Translations under genes and position numbers: made by a program | The notes under the pieces: generated by a model | The model's database searches: none | What the model saw: the letters and a program-made list of their open reading frames with translations, nothing else | What the model was told of the DNA's origin: nothing | NCBI RefSeq assembly: GCF_031202265.1 | Contig: NZ_CP100604.1 | Location: 3,206,501-3,270,500, forward strand | Source: Bradyrhizobium sp. Ash2021 | Lineage (GTDB): Bacteria; Pseudomonadota; Alphaproteobacteria; Rhizobiales; Xanthobacteraceae | Direction: 5' to 3' | Length of the DNA: 64,000 bases | Shown: positions 42,412 to 50,841 of the stretch, piece by piece | Layout of the letters: each line of letters starts with the position of its first letter | How positions within the stretch are numbered: position 1 is the first letter of the stretch

Positions 42412-43729
42412 GATAGTGGGGATAGTGGGAACATTGTTTGATACTGACGTTTTCTTGGCGGCTCGCGGAGATGGCGTTGGAGGACCGATTTTGCTCGGCG
42501 CAGGCGGTCGATCGTGGGCTGTGGAATCACCGCTTGGAGCAGCGAGGCGATGAGATGCTGGAGCAGACGCCAGGCACCAGGCGGTGTCAGGCGGCTTCGA
42601 CCAAGCGGGGAGAGTCCTCAAGTTCGTCGATGAGCGGCTCGAGCAGTAGAATAGTCAATAGATGAGCCAGCACATGAGGTCTGGCGGAGCGTTCGTCGAT
42701 TCCTGGTGGTCCCTTGAGACCGATCAGGCTCTTTAGCCGTTTGAAGCCGAGTTCAATCCGCCATCGCAGGCGATAGAGTGCGAGAACATCCGCGGTCGCG
42801 AACTCTGTCGGCTTCAGTGAGGTCACCAGGATCACCCAATCTGCCGCGTCGAGCGTTTGCTTGGATATCTGATGGCCTCCGCGCTGGGCGGCCCGACGCG
42901 CCTTGCGTCGCGCCTCGGCAGCAGCATGCGCCGGCTTCTTGACCGCGACCAGACGCAAGGCGAGAGGCTCGCCGCTTTTGCGTTTTATCCAAATCGGCCG
43001 ATCGATCAGCCCACGGGCCGCCGCCTTGCGCAACTCGGCGACGAGATCGAGCACATTGCCTTTACCATCGAGCCAGCACGCGCTCTTCCAACCAGCCCGG
43101 ATCACGAAATCTCCGCCGGCTTCGATCACGCTCGCCATGCGATCCGGTTGCAAATAGGCACGGTCGCCAAGGCGAATCTCGCCCGCCACCACCGGTATCC
43201 GGTCGAGCGTCTCGCCCGCCTGCTGATCGGTCAGTTCGAAGTGGCCAAAGCGCTCCTGCGGAAGATCGAAGGCGCTGTGAATCCGCCACAACTCGTTCTT
43301 CTTTCTGGCGTCAGCTCCGTTCTTCGGCACTGTAGTGGCATCAACGATGCGGATGATCCGACCGCGGCTCGCTTGCGGGGCGGCGGCCGCAAGCATCTGA
43401 CCCACCAGCAACGCGAGCCAGTCTCCGCACTGACGCAAGCGATACAGCAGCGCCACGCTCGAAATATCGACAAGGCCCACCGATGTCGCCCAGGCCGCAG
43501 TCGACCGCAACCCCCGCTCGCCCAGACAATAGGCCAGGATCACGCGCAGCAAATCCACCGCGTTGGTGATCTCTCGCGGACGCAAAAACGCTTTCGTCTC
43601 GCGCGCCGTCACCTTGAGCGTTTCCACCCCGCCAAGCCGGGCGACAACATTCTTCCAGTCTTCGTTCACAAGCGATTCGTGTCTCATGACACTTTGGAAT
43701 CACAGACGATTCCGCGCCGCAAGACTATT
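42412..43729. mobile_element. IS4-family insertion sequence, copy 1 (1318 bp)
   Basis: Bounded by TTAA at 42408-42411 and 43730-43733. The ends read GATAGT and, from the other side inward, AATAGT, so only a short imperfect terminal repeat is visible. Flanks CGTCGTCCCGGCGAA...GCG and CGC...TTCGCCGGGACC show that it sits at the centre of a family D palindromic repeat (42381-43897). Copy 2, in inverse orientation and of identical length, is at 57791-59108. Confidence 0.88.
42587..43687 (-). CDS. IS4 family transposase (copy 1)
   Basis: A 366-residue DDE transposase, identical in translated sequence to that at 57833. Catalytic blocks: IIRIVDATTV (first Asp), EIRLGDRAYL (second Asp) and the Y-R-E signature in LYRLRWRIELGFKRLKSLIG (Glu). 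After its stop, sequence resembling the usual C-terminal tail (PPGAWRLLQHLIASLLQAVI...LQRHLREPPRKRQYQTMF) continues in the -1 frame to the element end, suggesting a conserved truncation or frameshift. Confidence 0.92.
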   Translation of the reverse strand: MRHESLVNEDWKNVVARLGGVETLKVTARETKAFLRPREITNAVDLLRVILAYCLGERGLRSTAAWATSVGLVDISSVALLYRLRQCGDWLALLVGQMLAAAAPQASRGRIIRIVDATTVPKNGADARKKNELWRIHSAFDLPQERFGHFELTDQQAGETLDRIPVVAGEIRLGDRAYLQPDRMASVIEAGGDFVIRAGWKSACWLDGKGNVLDLVAELRKAAARGLIDRPIWIKRKSGEPLALRLVAVKKPAHAAAEARRKARRAAQRGGHQISKQTLDAADWVILVTSLKPTEFATADVLALYRLRWRIELGFKRLKSLIGLKGPPGIDERSARPHVLAHLLTILLLEPLIDELEDSPRLVEAA

Positions 43730-43897
43730 TTAACGCCTATGGGCGTTCGCCGGGACCCATACGCCGCGGCCTCTCGTTTCGGCAGTGAATTAGAGACTTC
43801 GCAAAATTACTACCGCCGCGGCGTATGGATCCCGGGTCGCGCGGAGCCTGTCATCGGGCGCGCATTCGCGCGACCCGTTGGCTTGCCCGGGACGACG
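43730..43897. repeat. Palindromic repeat, family D, right part
   Basis: TTAACGCCTATGGGCG...GGGACCCATACGCCGCGG ... CCGCGGCGTATGGATCCC ... GGGACGACG. Its missing left arm (CGTCGTCCCGGCG...) lies at 42381-42411 beyond the inserted IS. A shorter relative frames copy 2. Confidence 0.8.
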
Positions 43898-43942
43898 TTG
43901 TGGGAGGACAGCGCTATCCGTTTCGTCTATGTTCCGCCGCGC

Positions 43943-44809
43943 GTGGTTTCATGGACGAACGAGGCGACTTTGCGAAAACAGCAATTCGGCAATAGCGGTC
44001 CCGACGTGTCCGTGATCGGGCAGGGCACCTGGTATCTCGATCGCGGCGATCGCAAGTCGGCGGTCGCGGCGCTCCGGCGCGGCATCGAAACAGGCATGAC
44101 CCATATCGATACCGCCGAGATGTATGGCGATGCCGAGCTCGTGATCGCCGACGCGATCGCAGGTCTGCGCGACGAGCTCTTCCTGGTTTCAAAGGTGCTG
44201 CCGAGCAATGCCTCGCGGCGCGGCACGATCACGGCGTGCGAGCGATCCCTCAAGCGGCTGAAGACCGATCATCTCGATTGCTATCTGCTGCATTGGCGCG
44301 GGTCCTTTTCCCTGGACGACACCGTCGCGGCATTCGATGAATTGATCGCAGCGGGAAAAATCCGCTCATGGGGCGTCAGCAATTTCGATACCGACGATCT
44401 CAACGAACTGCTGGCGGTCGCCGGCAAGGGCAGGATCGCCTGCAACCAGGTGCTCTATCATCTGCAGGAACGCGCGATCGAGCATGCGGTGATCCCGTGG
44501 TGCGAGAAACATGGCGTTGCCGTCGTCGCCTATTCGCCGTTCGGCCACGATGATTTTCCGTCGCCACGCAGCAAGCAAGGCCAGATGTTGCAGAGCATCG
44601 CCGACGCGCACAAGGCGACGGCTCGTCAGGTCGCGCTCGGCTTTCTGACGCGCCGGCCTTCGGTGTTTGCGATTCCAAAAGCCTCGAGCGCGGATCACGC
44701 CGCCGACAATGCCGCCGCGGGCAGACTGAAGTTGAGCGACAGCGAGCTTGCCGGACTCGACAGCGCTTTTCCGCGTGGCCCCAAGCCGCGCGGTTTGCCG
44801 ATGCTCTAG
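43943..44809 (+). CDS. Aldo/keto reductase family oxidoreductase
   Basis: About 288 residues, an NADPH-dependent aldo/keto reductase barrel. The catalytic tetrad is visible: Asp and Tyr in MTHIDTAEMYGDAE, Lys in LVSKVLPSN, His in LLHWRGS. The phosphate-binding end FAIPKASSADHAADN is also typical. The start is uncertain: GTG 43943 is used here, but TTG 43970 has a GAGG five bases upstream and gives the usual LRKQQFG beginning. It is the first gene inside the IS-bounded segment. Confidence 0.87.
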   Translation: MVSWTNEATLRKQQFGNSGPDVSVIGQGTWYLDRGDRKSAVAALRRGIETGMTHIDTAEMYGDAELVIADAIAGLRDELFLVSKVLPSNASRRGTITACERSLKRLKTDHLDCYLLHWRGSFSLDDTVAAFDELIAAGKIRSWGVSNFDTDDLNELLAVAGKGRIACNQVLYHLQERAIEHAVIPWCEKHGVAVVAYSPFGHDDFPSPRSKQGQMLQSIADAHKATARQVALGFLTRRPSVFAIPKASSADHAADNAAAGRLKLSDSELAGLDSAFPRGPKPRGLPML

Positions 44810-45021
44810 CGAGCACACTTGTTAACAAAGTGTTGCAATGGCGACGGCAAGCGCCGCGCCGGCTACGGCAACAGCCGCGCGGGCTACGGCAAGCTGCCGC
44901 GGCGGGCGGCCGCGCCCGCTCGCGCATATCGGAGTCCCGTTTTCGGAGCTTGTTGTTCCCCCGCAAATGGCGTTTTTTGGAGCTTCGCCCGATTCAACGA
45001 TTGCTGCCTTTCGAGATTGCC

Positions 45022-46011
45022 GTGACACCGCCCCCCGCCGCAGCCGCCAGGCTGGACCGCGCTCCATTGCCGTTGCCCGAGAAGAAGTCCGCCGCCCGCA
45101 AAGCGCCCGCGCGCGCCGATCGTCCCTTCAAGGGCATCGCGCTGATCCTTGCGTCGACGATATTTTTGGGTGCCTCCGACGTCACGGCGAAATATCTGTC
45201 GGCGACGTTGCCGTCGATCGAGATCACCTGGATCAGGTTTCTGACCTTCGCGCTGATCATGTCGCCGGCGATGCTGCCGGGCTCGCCGCTGTTCGCCCTG
45301 CAGACCGGACGGCCCGGCCTGCAATTGCTGCGCGGCGCGGCGCTGCTCGGTTCATCGCTGTTCTTCATTTCCGGCCTGCGGTTTCTCCCGATCGCCGAAG
45401 CGTCCGCCACCGGCTTCGTTTCGCCGCTGTTCGTCACCGCGCTGTCGATCTTTTTCCTCGGCGAGAAGGTCGGCCTGCGCCGCTGGATCGCGACCGCGGT
45501 CGGTCTCGTCGGCGTGATCATCATCCTGCGGCCGGGCTCCGGCGCGTTTCATCCCGCCGCGTTCTTCCCGATCGTCTCGGCGCTGGCCTGGGCCTGCACC
45601 CTGATCATGACGCGGATGATGAGCGGCAGCGAGCGCGCCGTCACCATCATGAGCTATTCGTCGATCGCCGGCGTCTGCATCCTTTCGGCGCTGGTGCCGT
45701 TCGTCTGGGTCGCGCCGACCTGGCACGACATCATGTTCGGCATTTTCATCGGCGTCGCATCGACGGTGGGGCAATGGATCGTGGTGCTCGCGTTCCGCTA
45801 CGCCGATGCCTCGGTGCTCGCGCCGTTTTCCTACACGCAGCTGTTGTGGGTCAGCATCCTCGGCTTCCTGATCTTCGGCGAATTGCCCGACGTCTGGACC
45901 GTGACCGGCGCGTCTTTCATCGTCGCCAGCGGCCTCTACACCGCGCATCGCGAGCGGGTGCGGCACTCGCAGCTTCTGGTGGTGCCGGCGGAGCCGTCGC
46001 CGAACGCCTGA
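45022..46011 (+). CDS. DMT superfamily (EamA) exporter
   Basis: A 329-residue membrane protein with ten predicted spans in two EamA repeats (FKGIALILASTIFLGASDVTAKYLSA..., FFPIVSALAWACTLIMTRMMSG...). It carries the typical end of the second repeat (APFSYTQLLWVSILGFLIFGELPD). Such proteins usually export amino acids or metabolites. The start is chosen at GTG 45022, leaving a Pro/Ala-rich cytoplasmic lead of about 30 residues; the frame is open further up through an Arg-rich, repetitive stretch (GGCTACGGCAA repeats at 44860-44900) that is unlikely to be coding. Confidence 0.85.
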   Translation: MTPPPAAAARLDRAPLPLPEKKSAARKAPARADRPFKGIALILASTIFLGASDVTAKYLSATLPSIEITWIRFLTFALIMSPAMLPGSPLFALQTGRPGLQLLRGAALLGSSLFFISGLRFLPIAEASATGFVSPLFVTALSIFFLGEKVGLRRWIATAVGLVGVIIILRPGSGAFHPAAFFPIVSALAWACTLIMTRMMSGSERAVTIMSYSSIAGVCILSALVPFVWVAPTWHDIMFGIFIGVASTVGQWIVVLAFRYADASVLAPFSYTQLLWVSILGFLIFGELPDVWTVTGASFIVASGLYTAHRERVRHSQLLVVPAEPSPNA

Positions 46012-46177
46012 GCCTTCCGGCCGAAATCGTGCGTTGGGTGAGGGTGAGAATTGTTGCAGCACAGGCGTTGCGTGTGGGCAACAGTTGGGTCGGAAAACGA
46101 CTGTTTTTCGTTTCAAATCAAAGGATTCCGTGGTGATCCTGCATGCTATGAGTGGGAAAACCCACGCGGGAGGAACC

Positions 46178-47260
46178 ATGCGCGCAGCCATCTTCAGGAA
46201 CGGCGAGATCGTCGTCGATCACATGCCCGAGCCGAAGCCGGGAATCGGCCAGGTGCTGGTCAAATCGCTGGCCTGCGGCATCTGCGGATCCGACCTGCAC
46301 GCGCGCAAGCACGCCCACCGCATGGTCGAACTATCCCGGCATTTTCCCGGCCGCAAGCCGATGGATTTGGCGCGCGACGTCGTGTTCGGCCACGAATTCT
46401 GCTGCGAGATTCTGGATTATGGTCCGGGCACCACGCGCAAGCTCAAGACCGGCACCAAAGTATGCTCGCTGCCGGCGCTGCTGACGCCGGAAGGCGTGCA
46501 GGGCATCGGCTATTCCAATGACAATGTCGGCGCCTATGCCGAGCGCATGCTGCTCAGCGAGGCGCTGCTGCTGGAAGTACCGAACGGGCTTTCGGCCGAA
46601 CATGCGGCGCTGACCGAGCCGCTTGCGGTGGGCGTGCATGCGGTCGCCAAAGCCAATATTCAGGGCGTCGAGGTGCCGCTGGTGATCGGCTGCGGGCCGG
46701 TCGGGCTCGCGGTCATCGCCGCACTCAAGATCAGTGGATTGCACCCGATCATAGCGGCAGATTATTCGCCGGCGCGCCGCGCGCTCGCCGAGAAACTCGG
46801 CGCCGATATCGTGGTGGATCCTGCGCGCTCGCAGCCCTATGCCACCTGGGCCGAGCATGCCCAGATGTCACCGGAGGAAAAAGCCGCGCGGCCGCCGCTG
46901 CAGGCGATGCTGCCGGCGCTCAAGCCGGCGCTGATTTTCGAATGCGTCGGCATCCCCGGATTGATCCAGCAGGTGTTCGAGGGCGCGCCGCGCGATGCCC
47001 GCATCGTCGTGGTCGGCGTCTGCATGGAGAACGATCGCTCCGAGCCGATGCTCGGCATCATGAAGGAGCTCAACGTCCAGTACGTGCTGGGCTATACGCC
47101 CGACGAATTCGCCGCTTCGCTGCGCCTGATCGCGGAAGGGCAGGTCGACGCCGCCTCGATGGTGACCGCAAGCGTCAGCATCGACGGCGTCGCAAAAGCG
47201 TTCGCCGATCTCGCCAATCCGGAAGCGCACACCAAGATCATCGTCGAGCCGTGGCGGTAG
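46178..47260 (+). CDS. Zinc-binding alcohol dehydrogenase family protein
   Basis: A 360-residue medium-chain dehydrogenase. Zinc-site residues are the Cys in ACGICGSDLHARK and the His/Glu of FGHEFCCEI; the NAD fold is VPLVIGCGPVGLAVIAALKISG. The structural-zinc loop (four Cys) appears to be absent. ATG 46178 has GGGAGGA right in front, which decides the start. The substrate is not evident; proteins of this type act on secondary alcohols or polyols. It converges with the pepsin-like gene 29 bases downstream. Confidence 0.88.
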   Translation: MRAAIFRNGEIVVDHMPEPKPGIGQVLVKSLACGICGSDLHARKHAHRMVELSRHFPGRKPMDLARDVVFGHEFCCEILDYGPGTTRKLKTGTKVCSLPALLTPEGVQGIGYSNDNVGAYAERMLLSEALLLEVPNGLSAEHAALTEPLAVGVHAVAKANIQGVEVPLVIGCGPVGLAVIAALKISGLHPIIAADYSPARRALAEKLGADIVVDPARSQPYATWAEHAQMSPEEKAARPPLQAMLPALKPALIFECVGIPGLIQQVFEGAPRDARIVVVGVCMENDRSEPMLGIMKELNVQYVLGYTPDEFAASLRLIAEGQVDAASMVTASVSIDGVAKAFADLANPEAHTKIIVEPWR

Positions 47261-47289
47261 GCCGGTGATGGCTTCTCCGGCACCGGACG

Positions 47290-48468
47290 TCAGACGAGCG
47301 CCGCCGCCTTCGCCTTGAAGCCTACTTTACCGGAAGAAAAATCGATCAGGATGTAGTTGAACAGGGCGGAAATACCGCCGAGATTCATACCTTGATTTTG
47401 TCTCATGTATTCGCACGATCTGCACATGACCAGCGTCAGTCCCTGAACCGGCGGCGGCAGCGTCGAGGTATCGATCCGATACGTGAATGAGCTGCCGGTG
47501 TCGCCGACATCAATCGTGATATCCTGCTTGGTGGACTCGCAGGGCAGCGATCCCGGCGACGTCCATGATGGCGAAGGAACGATGTTGGGCCAGTTGGCGG
47601 TGTAGATGTCGGCATTGGGATCGCTCAGAAAAACGGGACCGCCGCCGGTATCCACCATGGCGATGGGCGGCAGGGTGAGTAGACCAGGCCAGGCAGTCTT
47701 GACGGCACCAATACTCAGGGACCGCGGGATGAGCGACATCCACATCAGATTCTTGATGATGTTGAACATCTGATAGCCTGTCGGCGTCGTTCGATACAAG
47801 GTCAGCGACGATCCCTGCGCAAGGTTCACCTGACTTGTTGCCGAGAAAATCCTGCTGGCCGAAACATAGTTGAATTCGGCAAAGGGGTAGGCCGGGTCGA
47901 AGGAGAGCGGGGACTGAATCGTGACATTCCCTTCCCGTCCCCAAGGTGAAATGCAGCCGGCGCCAAAATTCGCGGTGCGCTGTTTGGTGCTGGGGCTCGT
48001 CCCGGTACACGCATAGAACACGCAACCCGGAATTTCGTAAATGCTGCCGTCTTGCGTCGGGATCCTGATGGGCCCTTTCAGGATTTTGGCCGGGCAGCCC
48101 CAGGGCTCGGTCACGTTGTCGGCAAGGATGGCGTAGTCCGTCCCGAAATTTGGCAGTGCTGCGATCTTTTCATATTCCGGAACGATGAGCGAGAAGTTGC
48201 CGGAATCGACCATCAGCGGCACGGAAAGGGTTGCCGGCGCGTCACGGTAAGTGATGTGAATGTAGGCGTCAAAATTCCCATTGAGTGACACCGTCGTCAG
48301 GGGGATATTGAGCGAGGCCGCCGCCACGGCGGTGCGCGAGACCGTGGTCACGCGGGCTGCCAATTCTGCAGAGATGGGTGACAACTGGCTCGCGAGCGAA
48401 TCCCGGTCGGATTGCATCATCACCACGGGAGGGTGCAAGGAGGGGTTCGAAATATGCATCTTCGTCAT
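47290..48468 (-). CDS. Pepsin-like (family A1 type) aspartic protease homologue
   Basis: About 392 residues with the pattern of bilobal pepsins. The first catalytic block is PLMVDSGNFSLIVP (Asp88; compare FDTGSSNLWVP), the second AMVDTGGGPVFLSD (Asp273; compare AIVDTGTSLL), 185 residues apart, close to the pepsin spacing. The C-terminal MNLGGISALFNYILIDFSSGKVGF matches the pepsin end LG-x2-F-x-Y-x4-D-x5-VGF. Several cysteines (e.g. in WGCPAK, GCVFYACTG, FGAGCISPW, CRSCEY) could form disulfides, yet no signal peptide is visible from ATG 48468. Start and export are therefore unsure. Catalytic activity is inferred, not shown. Confidence 0.7.
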   Translation of the reverse strand: MTKMHISNPSLHPPVVMMQSDRDSLASQLSPISAELAARVTTVSRTAVAAASLNIPLTTVSLNGNFDAYIHITYRDAPATLSVPLMVDSGNFSLIVPEYEKIAALPNFGTDYAILADNVTEPWGCPAKILKGPIRIPTQDGSIYEIPGCVFYACTGTSPSTKQRTANFGAGCISPWGREGNVTIQSPLSFDPAYPFAEFNYVSASRIFSATSQVNLAQGSSLTLYRTTPTGYQMFNIIKNLMWMSLIPRSLSIGAVKTAWPGLLTLPPIAMVDTGGGPVFLSDPNADIYTANWPNIVPSPSWTSPGSLPCESTKQDITIDVGDTGSSFTYRIDTSTLPPPVQGLTLVMCRSCEYMRQNQGMNLGGISALFNYILIDFSSGKVGFKAKAAALV

Positions 48469-48667
48469 ACAATCAAAGGAGGAATATCGCGATATGCTCT
48501 CGTTAAGATCGACGCTTGTCAAGCCGGTTGATTGTCGGGGATCGAATTGTGCTTCTGGTGTTGAGCGCGACAAGGTGGCACTGCGGTTGGGTCCTGGCGC
48601 CCGTGCGCAATTGCGCACTAGGCCGGGACGACGACCGGAGGACCAGTCGAATGAAATCGGAGCAGCC

Positions 48668-49840
48668 ATGATCACACTGACAACAAAAGACCTCCTGCCC
48701 GACGACGGCACGCGCGGCACGCTGGTCGGGCGGGCGTGGTTGCCGCGGCTGAACGGGCCCGCGGTGATTGCGGTTCGCGGCGATGGCGTCTTCGATGTCA
48801 CGGCGAGCTTTGCTACCGTGAGCGCGCTATGCGAGCAGGAAGATCCGGCGGCTGCGTTGCGCGCGTTCAAAGGCGAGCGCATCGGCGATCTCGAAAACCT
48901 TGCCGCCAACACGCCGCCCGACCGGCGCGATCGCGAAAAACCCTGGCTGCTCGCGCCGCTCGATCTGCAGGTGCTGAAGGCTGCGGGTGTGACGTTTGCC
49001 GTCTCGATGTTGGAGCGGGTGATCGAAGAACGGGCGCGCGGCAATCCTGCTTCCGCGGACGCCATTCGCAAGGAAGTGGTGCGGCTGGTCGGCGACGATT
49101 TCTCCAAGCTCAAGCCCGGCTCGGCCGAGGCGATCCGGCTGAAGCAGGTGCTGATCGAGCAAAACGCCTGGAGCCAGTATCTGGAAGTCGGCATCGGTCC
49201 CGACGCCGAGGTATTTACAAAAGCGCCGGTACTGTCCTCGGTCGGGTCAGGCATGGACGCCGGCCTGCATCCGAAATCGACCTGGAATAACCCGGAGCCG
49301 GAAGTCGTGCTGGCGGTGTCGAGCCGCGGCAACATTGTCGGCGCGGCGCTCGGCAACGACGTCAATTTGCGCGACTTCGAGGGACGCTCGGCGCTCCTAT
49401 TGTCCAAGGCCAAGGACAACAACGCCTCCTGCGCGATCGGCCCGTTGCTCAGGCTGTTCGACCAGACCTTTTCGCTCCACGACGTCAGAAGGATGGACGT
49501 CGGATTGACCGTGCAGGGCGCGGACGGCTTCGTCCTCGAGGGCCATTCCTCGATCAGCAAGATCAGCCGCGATCCGACCGATCTCGTGGCCCAGACCATC
49601 GGGCCGGTGCATCAATATCCCGACGGCTTTGCGCTGTTCCTCGGCACCATGTTCGCGCCCGTTAGGGATCGCGACGCGCCGGGCCAGGGCTTCACCCACA
49701 AGCGCGACGATGTTGTCACCATCGCAGCGCCTCAGCTCGGCAAGCTCGTCAACCGCATGCGCAACAGCGATGAATGCGAGCCGTGGACGTTCGGTATATC
49801 GGCGCTGATGCGGAATCTGGCGAAGCGGAAGGTCCTGTAG
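48668..49840 (+). CDS. FAH-family 2-keto-3-deoxy sugar-acid dehydratase (XylX-like)
   Basis: A 390-residue fumarylacetoacetate-hydrolase-fold protein. The C-terminal domain has the metal site and substrate loop of 2-keto-3-deoxy-pentonate dehydratases: STWNNPEPEVVLAVSSRGNIVGAALGNDVNLRDFEGRSALLLSKAKDNNASCAIGPL. Length and pattern fit Caulobacter XylX, which makes 2-oxoglutarate semialdehyde in the Weimberg pathway. ATG 48668 has GGAG five bases upstream; the open frame further upstream has an AGGAGG at 48478 but gives a non-conserved extension. An aldehyde dehydrogenase (56 kb) and IlvD-type dehydratase (62.7 kb) could complete the route. Confidence 0.87.
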   Translation: MITLTTKDLLPDDGTRGTLVGRAWLPRLNGPAVIAVRGDGVFDVTASFATVSALCEQEDPAAALRAFKGERIGDLENLAANTPPDRRDREKPWLLAPLDLQVLKAAGVTFAVSMLERVIEERARGNPASADAIRKEVVRLVGDDFSKLKPGSAEAIRLKQVLIEQNAWSQYLEVGIGPDAEVFTKAPVLSSVGSGMDAGLHPKSTWNNPEPEVVLAVSSRGNIVGAALGNDVNLRDFEGRSALLLSKAKDNNASCAIGPLLRLFDQTFSLHDVRRMDVGLTVQGADGFVLEGHSSISKISRDPTDLVAQTIGPVHQYPDGFALFLGTMFAPVRDRDAPGQGFTHKRDDVVTIAAPQLGKLVNRMRNSDECEPWTFGISALMRNLAKRKVL

Positions 49841-49945
49841 GGCGCGGGTCCTGGCGGTATGATTACCAGCTCGTATTTATTTAGACGCCTGTTCCACCGG
49901 CAGATCGGCTGGTTTGGTGGCCAGTTCGTACGGCTCACGCGAGCA

Positions 49946-50329
49946 TTATATCGGAAAGCACGCTTGCGCCGTCAGCGTTAGTGGGTCGAGGGGGATGATG
50001 CCGGGAAATTGGAACGAATAGCTCGCGTTCACCTGGTTTCCGCAAGTCGGCCTGCTGTAGGTGAAGGTCGAGGCAGGCAGACCTAAACCGAACGCCTGTT
50101 GGGTGGCATAGCCGGTAATGGCATTCGGATTACTGATGGGACAAAGTGCAGCGTTGATGCTGGCGCATCGCGCGGCCATTTCGGCGCCATGCTGCAGACC
50201 GATCTGGGTCCAGAACAGCAATCCGACTTCGATCACGCCGAAAATAAACAAAAAGAACACCGGGGCCGTCAACCCGAATTCAAGCGCCGACGTACCGCTC
50301 TGATCTCTCAACATTTTCGCGAACTTCAC
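49946..50329 (-). CDS. TadE-like pilus assembly protein (second)
   Basis: A 127-residue pseudopilin-like protein. A short basic lead (MKFAKMLRDQSGTSALEFGLTAPVFFLFIFGVIEVGLLFW) with one membrane span and the TadE-type E in ALEFGL precedes a periplasmic domain with three to four cysteines. TadE/F proteins are minor pseudopilins of tight-adherence (Flp) pili. Its ATG overlaps the stop of the preceding gene by four bases, so the pair is translationally coupled. The main tad/cpa operon is not in the window. Confidence 0.85.
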   Translation of the reverse strand: MKFAKMLRDQSGTSALEFGLTAPVFFLFIFGVIEVGLLFWTQIGLQHGAEMAARCASINAALCPISNPNAITGYATQQAFGLGLPASTFTYSRPTCGNQVNASYSFQFPGIIPLDPLTLTAQACFPI

Positions 50330-50826
50330 TGCAACCTCGCCGTCGATTGCGCGCTGAAATTATAGTTTTGGGGAACGATCTGATAGTTCAGAAGCGAGCT
50401 GTACCTGGCCTGCGCCGAAACCGTGGTGTACGTTCCGGCCAGCGCTCCTCCCGGACATGTCGTACCGCAGCTTACAGTATTGATGCCGGAACCCGTCGCG
50501 CAGCCACAAAACTTGACCGGCGCGGGCGACGCAGCGATCGACGAAAAATTCGTCGCGCTGACCACGGCGTTGGAGATCAGGTCGGCGTCAAAGGGATTTC
50601 TCATGGCGTATTGGACGCCGACCTGGGCGGCGTCCTCGACCTGCATCTTACGGTAGACGCCCAGGCCGATATCGATCATGGAGACCATCATGAGCGTCAA
50701 CACCGGGGCAAGCAGGCCCAACTCGATGGCTGCCGCACCGGTTTGATCGCCCGCCACGCGGGCAAAAAAGCGGCGGAGCGTGCTGGCTCCTCGGCGAACG
50801 CGATATACGGGGGAGATGTGCGTCAT
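50326..50826 (-). CDS. TadE-like pilus assembly protein (first)
   Basis: A 166-residue protein with basic N-terminus, the TadE signature GAAAIELGLLAPVLTLMMVSMIDIGLGVYRKMQ and a cysteine-containing periplasmic part (KFCGCATGSG...CGTTCPGG). It is the middle gene of a minus-strand operon, 15 bases after the TadG-like gene and overlapping the next by ATGA. Probable minor pseudopilin of a Flp-type pilus or a secretion-linked surface protein. Confidence 0.85.
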   Translation of the reverse strand: MTHISPVYRVRRGASTLRRFFARVAGDQTGAAAIELGLLAPVLTLMMVSMIDIGLGVYRKMQVEDAAQVGVQYAMRNPFDADLISNAVVSATNFSSIAASPAPVKFCGCATGSGINTVSCGTTCPGGALAGTYTTVSAQARYSSLLNYQIVPQNYNFSAQSTARLQ

Positions 50827-50841
50827 TTCGAATCACCTCAT

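Noticed and set aside
48478..48494. AGGAGG followed by an ATG on the plus strand as the start of the FAH gene
   Set aside because: Spacing is long and the resulting 58-residue extension is not like family N-termini; MITLTTKDLLP at 48668 with its own GGAG fits better.
47290..49599. The pepsin-like frame extended to 769 codons
   Set aside because: The upstream half is opposite the FAH-family gene and shows Ser/Arg-rich shadow composition; only the part from 48468 down is supported.
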